A DNA stretch of 64,000 nt from Oegoconia quadripuncta (lineage: Eukaryota; Arthropoda; Insecta; Lepidoptera; Autostichidae): NCBI GenBank assembly GCA_949316235.1, contig OX438759.1:16274618-16338617 (forward strand). The letters are read 5' to 3'. Of the stretch, positions 19,516 through 28,187 are shown piece by piece (position 1 is the first letter of the stretch; the number at the start of each line of letters is the position of its first letter). Under the pieces are notes generated by a model. The model was given only the letters and a program-made list of their open reading frames with translations, made no database searches and had not been told where the DNA came from. The position numbers and the translations under genes are program-made.

Positions 19516-19671
19516 AACATTAAAGACTTAAGCAACGCCGCGACCCCGATGCGATTCGGGAAGTAGCAAGCGATCAATTAATAGGCCAGCCCGGGTCCCT
19601 TGCGTGACCAATTTTGTGGTGTCCCAAAACTTTGCTTTAATTAATTTCTAGTATTAATTTAATCTACACTT

Positions 19672-19682
19672 GGGGCTATAAA
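19672..19682 (+). promoter_or_regulatory. TATA-like motif before the tandem array
   Basis: GGGGCTATAAAAAC lies just upstream of the first 163-bp unit. It matches a TATA box in form, but no transcript is known and the site may be fortuitous. Confidence 0.2.
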
Positions 19683-19688
19683 AACAAT

Positions 19689-22556
19689 GCTTGTTATGTA
19701 TAATTCAAACATTTCGGGATGTTATTTCTACTAACTACAAGCCGGTGATGATTTTAAAGAAACAATTTAACCTTTTACCTTTATTGAGAAGGAACTGTTT
19801 TATAGTACAGGCTTTGACCTAGTATAGGAGGCAGTGATCTCTACTTACCACGCTTGTTATGTGTAATTCAAACATTTCGGGATGTTATTTCTACTAACTA
19901 CAAGCCGGTGATGATTTTAAAGAAACAATTTAACCTTTTACCTTTATTGAGAAGGAACTGTTTTATAGTACAGGCTTTGACCTAGTATAGGAGGCAGTGT
20001 TCTCTACTTACCACGCTTGTTATGTGTAATTCAAACATTTCGGGATGTTATTTCTACTAACTACAAGCCGGTGATGATTTTAAAGAAACAATTTAACCTT
20101 TTACCTTTATTGAGAAGGAACTGTTTTATAGTACAGGCTTTGACCTAGTATAGGAGGCAGTGATCTCTACTTACCACGCTTGTTATGTGTAATTCAAACA
20201 TTTCGGGATGTTATTTCTACTAACTACAAGCCGGTGATGATTTTAAAGAAACAATTTAACCTTTTACCTTTATTGAGAAGGAACTGTTTTATAGTACAGG
20301 CTTTGACCTAGTATAGGAGGCAGTGATCTCTACTTACCACGCTTGTTATGTGTAATTCAAACATTTCGGGATGTTATTTCTACTAACTACAAGCCGGTGA
20401 TGATTTTAAAGAAACAATTTAACCTTTTACCTTTATTGAGAAGGAACTGTTTTATAGTACAGGCTTTGACCTAGTATAGGAGGCAGTGATCTCTACTTAC
20501 CACGCTTGTTATGTGTAATTCAAACATTTCGGGATGTTATTTCTACTAACTACAAGCCGGTGATGATTTTAAAGAAACAATTTAACCTTTTACCTTTATT
20601 GAGAAGGAACTGTTTTATAGTACAGGCTTTGACCTAGTATAGGAGGCAGTGATCTCTACTTACCACGCTTGTTATGTGTAATTCAAACATTTCGGGATGT
20701 TATTTCTACTAACTACAAGCCGGTGATGATTTTAAAGAAACAATTTAACCTTTTACCTTTATTGAGAAGGAACTGTTTTATAGTACAGGCTTTGACCTAG
20801 TATAGGAGGCAGTGATCTCTACTTACCACGCTTGTTATGTGTAATTCAAACATTTCGGGATGTTATTTCTACTAACTACAAGCCGGTGATGATTTTAAAG
20901 AAACAATTTAACCTTTTACCTTTATTGAGAAGGAACTGTTTTATAGTACAGGCTTTGACCTAGTATAGGAGGCAGTGATCTCTACTTACCACGCTTGTTA
21001 TGTGTAATTCAAACATTTCGGGATGTTATTTCTACTAACTACAAGCCGGTGATGATTTTAAAGAAACAATTTAACCTTTTGCCTTTATTGAGAAGGAACT
21101 GTTTTATAGTACAGGCTTTGACCTAGTATAGGAGGCAGTGATCTCTACTTACCACGCCAGTTATGTGTAATTCAAACATTTCGGGATGTTATTTCTACTA
21201 ACTACAAGCCGGTGATGATTTTAAAGAAACAATTTAACCTTTTACCTTTATTGAGAAGGAACTGTTTTATAGTACAGGCTTTGACCTAGTATAGGAGGCA
21301 GTGATCTCTACTTACCACGCTTGTTATGTGTAATTCAAACATTTCGGGATGTTATTTCTACTAACTACAAGCCGGTGATGATTTTAAAGAAACAATTTAA
21401 CCTTTTACCTTTATTGAGAAGGAACTGTTTTATAGTACAGGCTTTGACCTAGTATAGGAGGCAGTGATCTCTACTTACCACGCTTGTTATGTGTAATTCA
21501 AACATTTCGGGATGTTATTTCTACTAACTACAAGCCGGTGATGATTTTAAAGAAACAATTTAACCTTTTACCTTTATTGAGAAGGAACTGTTTTATAGTA
21601 CAGGCTTTGACCTAGTATAGGAGGCAGTGATCTCTACTTACCACGCTTGTTATGTGTAATTCAAACATTTCGGGATGTTATTTCTACTAACTACAAGCCG
21701 GTGATGATTTTAAAGAAACAATTTAACCTTTTACCTTTATTGAGAAGGAACTGTTTTATAGTACAGGCTTTGACCTAGTATAGGAGGCAGTGATCTCTAC
21801 TTACCACGCTTGTTATGTGTAATTCAAACATTTCGGGATGTTATTTCTACTAACTACAAGCCGGTGATGATTTTAAAGAAACAATTTAACCTTTTACCTT
21901 TATTGAGAAGGAACTGTTTTATAGTACAGGCTTTGACCTAGTATAGGAGGCAGTGTTCTCTACTTACCACGCTTGTTATGTGTAATTCAAACATTTCGGG
22001 ATGTTATTTCTACTAACTACAAGCCGGTGATGATTTTAAAGAAACAATTTAACCTTTTACCTTTATTGAGAAGGAACTGTTTTATAGTACAGGCTTTGAC
22101 CTAGTATAGGAGGCAGTGTTCTCTACTTACCACGCTTGTTATGTGTAATTCAAACATTTCGGGATGTTATTTCTACTAACTACAAGCCGGTGATGATTTT
22201 AAAGAAACAATTTAACCTTTTACCTTTATTGAGAAGGAACTGTTTTATAGTACAGGCTTTGACCTAGTATAGGAGGCAGTGATCTCTACTTACCACGCTT
22301 GTTATGTGTAATTCAAACATTTCGGGATGTTATTTCTACTAACTACAAGCCGGTGATGATTTTAAAGAAACAATTTAACCTTTTACCTTTATTGAGAAGG
22401 AACTGTTTTATAGTACAGGCTTTGACCTAGTATAGGAGGCAGTGTTCTCTACTTACCACGCTTGTTATGTGTAATTCAAACATTTCGGGATGTTATTTCT
22501 ACTAACTACAAGCCGGTGATGATTTTAAAGAAACAATTTAACCTTTTACCTTTATT
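19689..22556. repeat. Tandem array of a 163-bp unit, about 17.6 copies
   Basis: ATTCAAACATTTCGGGATG recurs at 19703, 19866, 20029 and every 163 bases to 22474. The eighteenth unit stops at 22556. Units are nearly identical. The differences I can see are an A/T choice in GGCAGTG(A/T)TCTCT, one A-to-G at 21081, a two-base change at 21158-21159, and GTATAATTC instead of GTGTAATTC in the first unit. The unit length is not a multiple of three and every frame has stops, so it is not coding. It carries TACTAAC followed by pyrimidine-rich sequence and, on the minus strand, GGTAAGTAG, but these are probably incidental. The uniformity suggests recent expansion by unequal exchange or conversion. Confidence 0.97.
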
Positions 22557-23000
22557 CTCGAACGGTCAGTCTACACATGATATGGGACTCGAATTAAGGG
22601 TTTGAATAAGTGACCCATGCCTTTCTCTTTGCCATGCCATGTCATGACATGCCCATGCCTTTTTCAAATTTTTATATCTGAATGTTAGATCGGTATTAGC
22701 AGCTTTCTTTTTTTATAAACGAGTCATTACATTAGTGATTGTCTAATTAAATAGATTTTTTAATCACTCTATTGACAATTGTATATTCTCGGAATTAGCC
22801 ATTAGCTTATCCAATTACATACTTAATAAAATATTACACCCATGTTTTTAAAGATCCAGTCATATAGATATCTAAAGGAAAAAACAAACTCTTTTATCAG
22901 TTTTTAGAAAAACTCATTGGCCTATTCTGGATTTTTATAAAGAAGTCTTTGCATAAATACATAAATAAATAAGTAGTGCGCAAGTGTAACACTAATAAGA
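22557..23000. other. Unassigned flank of the array
   Basis: Sequence after the break in the last unit has no recognised feature. 22630-22660 holds a small CATG-rich patch. Confidence 0.4.
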
Positions 23001-23002
23001 TT

Positions 23003-23227
23003 AATAAAGCACAAAACCCGACAGTATATGTACTTTGCGGGCGCCATATTGAATTTTTTAACATACAATTTATCCTGTAACACTCCAGAAATTAAGACAA
23101 ATCTAAAGACATCATGCACTTCGAAATTGGTCAAGCCGTTTACACTACAGGAGCTAGCATAGAAATTGACATACGTACTTACATACGTAAACCCAAAAAA
23201 CATTTCCCTCCATTTGGCAGCCGGGTA
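23003..23227 (+). repeat. Repeat J (LINE 3'-end type)
   Basis: GGGCGCCATATTGAATTTTT, GAAATTGGTCAAGCCGTTTA, CTACAGGAG and CATTTCCCTCCATTTGGCAG, then CGGGTAAAAA. Copies are at 42060-42285 and 59648-59808, with a fragment at 23870-23935. Confidence 0.6.
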
Positions 23228-23485
23228 AAAATCCTAATAATTTATTTATTTATTTATTTTCAACAAACTTTACAGCATATCCTTAAATATTACTTAAAAT
23301 TAAATTACATACTTATTAAGCCAATCATAAAGTTTGACATATTACTATGCATGACACAACACGTGGTAAAACACGGGGAAATTAAACCACAGATTACTAC
23401 AAAGTGCCCCAGAAATACAGAGACATCACTCGCAGAAGTAGCTGATGATGGAACTTTTTTTTACATGTATTTACCTGTTCTCTTG

Positions 23486-23512
23486 TTGTGTGTATGTGTG
23501 TGTGTGTGCGTA
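23486..23512. repeat. (GT)n microsatellite
   Basis: TTGTGTGTATGTGTGTGTGT and following bases. Confidence 0.8.
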
Positions 23513-23514
23513 AG

Positions 23515-24050
23515 TTTGTTGTGTGGGAATGTATGGGAGTATTAATGCTTTATAATAACGTACTATAGCGATAGGAGTGTATGTATTATTTATAATCTAT
23601 AGATTACTTATAGTAAAAGTGTCTACTAATCTGTCTAATAAGGCTTATGAAGTCTATAAGATGGTAGTAGGTGAGAAGGAAAGTAGGCGAAGTGCACAAA
23701 AGATCCCAATTGGATTTAGTATTTTGTACACTTTTGTATAAAAAACTCTTATAACAGAAGTCCAAATAAATACTTTTCTTTGCTTCTTCTTTCAATTGGG
23801 TCGAAATTCCTTTGGGCATATGCTCAACCATATGGCAAATATAAGGATAGAAAATACATACAGCATTCATACTTACATACACTCGAAAAACATTACCCTC
23901 CTTCCTTGAGCAGTCGGGTAAAAACGGCTACCTCAGCATGTGTCGCAGGGAACCCACGGAGCTGATTTTCAGGCAGAACCCTACATTCAGCCAAAGGGCC
24001 TCTATAGACTATAGATTGATAATAAATAAATAAATAACTTTAAGTTTAAG
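23515..24050. other. Mostly unassigned; repeat J fragment near 23900
   Basis: 23880-23935 has AACATTACCCTCCTTCCTTG and AGTCGGGTAAAAACGG as in repeat J. The rest is AT-rich and unassigned. Confidence 0.4.
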
Positions 24051-24054
24051 TTTG

Positions 24055-24215
24055 TAAGATAAAGGTCGTCGTTGATGAGGCCGAAGGTGGAAGGTGGAGG
24101 CGCACTTTCCCCGAACCCTCAATTTATTTGAGGAGCTGGATGTTACAAGAATTCCGGAACACAACATTGCTGCTTGATAAGTTGCAGACTCTGATAAGCT
24201 GGTGGTAGCCAGTAT
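24055..24215 (-). mobile_element. SINE-B, old diverged copy
   Basis: GATGAGGCCGAAGGTGG, CCGAACCCTCAATTTATTTG, TTCCGGAACACAACATTGCT and GCTGGTGGTAGCCAG keep the order of a minus-strand SINE-B with many changes. Confidence 0.65.
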
Positions 24216-24347
24216 CTTTGTAAGGTGACTGTACTCATCGTCATCGTAGTCATCATCATTGCACGTCCACTCTGTTGTGGAATAGCCTCCACTCACTGGG
24301 AGAGGGTATGAACTAATTTCTATAGTGCTGATTGGTGTATTTGTAAT

Positions 24348-24572
24348 TTTTATGCACGACGGTTTAGCACTTGACTTCAATCACACCTGATGTTAAGTGA
24401 AGATGAGGTCGAAGGTGGAAGCGTACTGACCCGGAAACCGTAACATATTTGGGGCACTGACTATCTTATCTCTGACAACCGGAACACAACAATGCAATTG
24501 CAATTGGCGGTAGATTTAGATAAGATGGTAGTAGCTAGCCAGACGGACATTTAAAATGCCTTACCAACTATT
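24348..24572 (-). mobile_element. SINE-B, head-truncated
   Basis: TTTTTATGCACGACGGTTTA, CACACCTGATGTTAAGTGAA, GACTATCTTATCTCTGACAA and GCTAGCCAGACGGACATTT. It stops before the tRNA-like head. LINE-type debris with CCGAAGCACG follows at 24575-24660. Confidence 0.8.
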
Positions 24573-24659
24573 AGACTAGTGGCCACCTGACAGTCAGCTA
24601 AGTCGACTGTCTTTCAGTCCGAAGCACGAAAATACCTCTAGTGGATACCGATGTCAAAG

Positions 24660-25170
24660 AAATCTAATCGCTAATCGAAAAAGAATAGCGAATGCGATAT
24701 ATTTTGTGATATAGGCACACAGATATTGATGTCGTCACAATTTATGCAGAAGATGCAGCCAACAAGCACCATCGTCATTAGCGTGAGCCTTCCAATCATA
24801 GAAAGAAAGATATGCCAAGACGGTGTGTATACGGCTTGTTTATGCGAGTTACCAATTAGGTGTGAATGCTAAACAAATTTTCATAAATCGATAAAAACAT
24901 TGGCATACTATGGAGGTTCTGGCTATGCGTAAAAAATTCAAACGTATTATCCACTTAGCACAGTCCATGTATCTAAATGGTAATTCTCGCCTGTCGATTA
25001 CTCATAATATAAACGATGTATAAATACGTCAGTAGGCAGATCAAGACCTTAGTAGTTCATAAACTGTTGGCTGAACAACATACCAGTGTCGATAACTAAC
25101 TGTGAGTGTTATATTAACCTTTCCATTACGTAAACAATTGATATTTATAAACAAGTGATATAAGATTTAT
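24660..25170. other. Unassigned stretch
   Basis: No recognised repeat, RNA gene or coding signal. Confidence 0.4.
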
Positions 25171-25172
25171 AT

Positions 25173-25552
25173 ACCGGATGAGTTTTTTTTACTGTAAGGA
25201 AAGAAATAGGGCACATTAGGTAAGTGAAATAGAAGGTATTGGCATAGGTGGTATATTTGTTTTTTTTTAAAACGCCCGCTGTGGCCGGCCTTTGATATGT
25301 GACTGGAGAGATTTGTAGGGACCCTATCAATCGAAATTTATTTCGAACTCAAATTCTCGCCAAATTTTCTTTATTTATTTAATTTAATGATGTAATTATG
25401 TGGAATAGACTACAAACGCGACCGCTAAATGACAAAATTAACGCTTTATTCTATGATGGTGTTGAAAAATAAAAATGAAACTACATATGCCAATACCTCC
25501 TATTTCACCTACCTAATATGCCCTATTTTTTTCTTTACGGTAAAAAAAACTT
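25173..25552. mobile_element. MITE K (long inverted ends)
   Basis: ACCGGATGAGTTTTTTTTAC, AAATAGGGCACATTAGGTAA and GGTATTGGCATAGG at the left return inverted at the right as ATGCCAATACCTCCTATTTC and CTAATATGCCCTATTTTTTT. The outermost right bases are lost. Other copies are at 46970-47254 and partly at 61965-62053. Confidence 0.75.
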
Positions 25553-26205
25553 TACAATTTATTGCTCTAGTAATTTCAATAAGCTATATCTACATAGTCA
25601 AAATCGGTCCAGCATTTTCAGAGACATTCGTTACGATTTGTTAGCAAGTATTGGGTACTTACAGCTCTCATTATCATTAAAAAGTCATCCATAATAAGAA
25701 ATTATTGTAATGCGCGACAAAAAAGTACCAGTATGTACATACTATCTCTTTTGTAAATTACTTTAAGGTTAGGTAACAACCTAACCCGACTTGATTATGT
25801 GATGATCTACAAAACTGTACTCTATGCGTTTTGCATTTAAGTCAATATTAACATAAAATGTACTCTTATAACCCGTGACCCAGGCTTTTTGATATTGTAC
25901 TGAGTATATCGAAGGTTATCTTGATTTCTAAATATGGGAACGAGGAACTAGGTACATGTTATTTACAATGACGTTTCTTGGAAGCCTCAATAGGTTTCCT
26001 TATTCTGACCTCAGCCATTGTTGTAGATTGCACACATCCTCATACCTATTGTTTACAATATACCTACATAATCAATTTATCGTGTAACATAAAGAAGCAG
26101 ATCGGTCTCTATAAAATAATTCAAGTTGAAACGTAGCATTTCCAATGACTATGAACAAATTTATCAATAATGTTCTGTGAGAATGGGTGTGTATGAGAAG
26201 GCAGA
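25553..26205. other. Unassigned stretch
   Basis: No recognised feature. Confidence 0.4.
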
Positions 26206-26210
26206 AAGAA

Positions 26211-26470
26211 AAATAAATAAATATCTATACACATACACACAGCGCCATCTAGTTCCACACTAATCAACTAGGCTTGTATTGTAGATACCAGACGGTTGAT
26301 AAACTACACAAATACATTTTTTTTTGTAAATAAATACATATATAAATAAAAAACATCCATTACTCGGGAACACATATCTGTATTCATCATACAAAACATA
26401 TGCCCCTAGCTGGATTCGAACCCCCGACCTTTTGGTATAGCAGCAGAGTTTCTAACCACTACACTAAACA
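26211..26470 (-). mobile_element. SINE-A
   Basis: ACACAGCGCCATCTAGTTCC, GGATTCGAACCCCCGACC and GTTTCTAACCACTACACTAA: a minus-strand copy with intact head and body. Confidence 0.85.
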
Positions 26471-26819
26471 GAAAGAATCGTTATTCGGCAATACCACACA
26501 TATACAACAATTGTTAGGCAAATAAAGTAACAGAACACTCAGATAAGTGTCGCAGCAGCGAAAGGGAAACGACTCAGCTATATGCTGAGCTTATAAGAGC
26601 TCAGCGTTGGTTTACTGTCGCACACAGAAAGTTATACTAATTTGTGTGTATCAATTCTACAGGGTGAATTTGAATTCGTGTAATTCCTGTATACTGGCGA
26701 CTCCACTCGTGATTACGAATAACTTTCCATTAGTAACCATAGACGAAATCTTTCAAAAAAAAATCGATTACTCATTCAAAGTAAACCATTTTCAAACCAC
26801 CATTAGTAATCAGCCATTA

Positions 26820-26953
26820 GATTATGTAACTTCGTCGGTATTGTCATCGATTACGTTGACCAATGAGAAGTCGTCAAATTGTCGAGCGAGCGATGAATCA
26901 ACCAACCACATGTCAGAACGTAACCGATGACGATAACGTGGAAATTATGTAAT
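26820..26953. mobile_element. MITE L, nested in MITE I
   Basis: Imperfect inverted ends: TTATGTAACTTCGTCGGTAT, TGTCATCGATTACGTT at left; AACGTAACCGATGACGATAA, CGTGGAAATTATGTAA at right. A second, reversed copy is at 53008-53152. Confidence 0.75.
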
Positions 26954-27012
26954 AGAGCCCCAGTATGTAGTGGAATCACCAGCCGAAAATTATTGGGCTT
27001 CCATACTAATGG

Positions 27013-27110
27013 TTAGATAGATAGATAGATAGATCGTTTATTTGTATCTCCAGTCACACACATACCATAAGTTCCAAAGCAATTGGATAAACATATTTTA
27101 TAACAATTCA
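27013..27110 (-). repeat. Retroposon tail with (TAGA)n
   Basis: Six GATA units, then CGTTTATTTGTATCTCCAGT, CACACACATACCATAAGTTC. The same end occurs at 28700-28775. Confidence 0.65.
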
Positions 27111-27422
27111 TAAAAGTAACATCAGGATACACTAGAGTAGTGGTTATTTCTGAATGGTTTACTTTGTATGGGTGATCGAATAATTTTTGATCGATTCGAC
27201 TATGGCTACTTGGGGAAAGTTGTTCGTAATCAAGTGACGTCACAAGTTAATTGGAATTACACGAATTCAAATTCACACTCTATATAAAAATGACTGAGTG
27301 TGTTGTATGCTAAATAACCTACGTACTACATACTTAACTAATGCCTTGACGAATAAAGGAATGTACCTAATTTACTTTCATAAAACCGCGACCCTTTGTC
27401 GCGTACTGTATGCCAGTATTCT

Positions 27423-27459
27423 AGGCAAAAGTAGTGTATGTTTTACACTACTTTTGCCT
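27423..27459. repeat. Perfect 16-bp hairpin
   Basis: AGGCAAAAGTAGTGTA (27423-27438), loop TGTTT, then the exact complement (27444-27459). Outside it, TACTGTA (27404-27410) and TACAGTA (27464-27470) can extend the fold across unequal spacers. Confidence 0.8.
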
Positions 27460-27469
27460 TGAGTACAGT

Positions 27470-27690
27470 AAAATCACAAACGAAAAAGTTTAGATGTTTG
27501 TTGGTTGCTCAAGCACGGTGAAAGGGATGAACAGATTTAGTTATAATTTAGTATATAGGCAGAACATACCCTGGAATTGAACATAAGATATTTTTTATCC
27601 CGATAAAATGAGTAGTTCCCGCGGGGTAAACAAAACTTTCGCGATAAAGTTATTTCGTGCAGGTGAAGCCGCTGACGGAAAGCTAGCAAT
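27470..27690 (+). mobile_element. Helitron-like family 1, diverged copy
   Basis: AGTTTAGATGTTTGTTGGTT, TAGTTCCCGCGGGGTAAAC, GTGCAGGTGAAGCCGCTGAC, GGAAAGCTAG. The terminal CTAG is kept; the hairpin is weakened (GGT/GCC). Confidence 0.65.
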
Positions 27691-27770
27691 AAATGTATAC
27701 AGAATAATGAGCATAACTACATGATATACTACATATCTATACATAAATAAATACCTATATACATACATGC

Positions 27771-28040
27771 GACGACCTAATTGGTGTAGTGGTTAGCAAC
27801 TCTGACCACTATACCAAAAGGTTGCGGGTTCAAATCCCGCTAGAGGCATATGTTTGTGTGATGAATACGGACATGTGTACACGAGATATGGATGTTTTCA
27901 TTTATAATAAGTATTTATTTAAAAAAAAATGTGTTTATGTAATATCAACCATCTGGTATCCACAACACAAGCCTGTAGTTGCTTACAGTGGAACTAGATG
28001 GCGCTGGGTGTATGTCTAAGGATATTTATTTATTATTTAT
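27771..28040 (+). mobile_element. SINE-A
   Basis: GACGACCTAATTGGTGTAGT, GGGTTCAAATCCCGCTAG, CAACCATCTGGTATCCACAA, GGAACTAGATGGCGCTGGG. It ends about 150 bases upstream of the OCLP1-like start codon. Confidence 0.85.
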
Positions 28041-28164
28041 ATAAATTTTGTAACAACAACATCGCAATGGTTGTTTACAAGAATGCCAGAGTCGTACGCT
28101 TGCCAACATCCATGGGATAATAACTCTGCTAATGTATTCTTTAATTCCCTTAATAATAGTCTAC

Positions 28165-28178
28165 CATTTATTTTTCAG
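28165..28178 (+). other. Splice acceptor of a 5'-UTR intron (inferred)
   Basis: ACCATTTATTTTTCAG ends nine bases before the ATG of the cystine-knot gene. It has the form of a 3' splice site, suggesting a non-coding first exon further upstream that I cannot locate. Confidence 0.5.
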
Positions 28179-28187
28179 TTATAAACA

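Larger units (their letters stand above)
26660..27279. mobile_element. MITE I, long copy with nested insertions
   Basis: Left end CAGGGTGAATTTGAATTCG, TGTAATTCC; right end GGAATTACACGAATTCAAAT, TCACAC. The flanking TA (26658-26659, 27278 region) fits a TA target. The body is interrupted by MITE L (26820-26953) and by a retroposon tail (27013-27110). Copies lie at 40059-40249 and 56624-57188. Confidence 0.75.

Noticed and set aside
19700..19863. Splicing signals in the 163-bp unit (TACTAAC, TTATAGTACAG)
   Set aside because: The spacing and lack of a same-strand donor make a functional intron unlikely; short matches are expected by chance.
19689..22556. CRISPR-like array
   Set aside because: The units are contiguous 163-bp tandem repeats without unique spacers, in a eukaryotic context.
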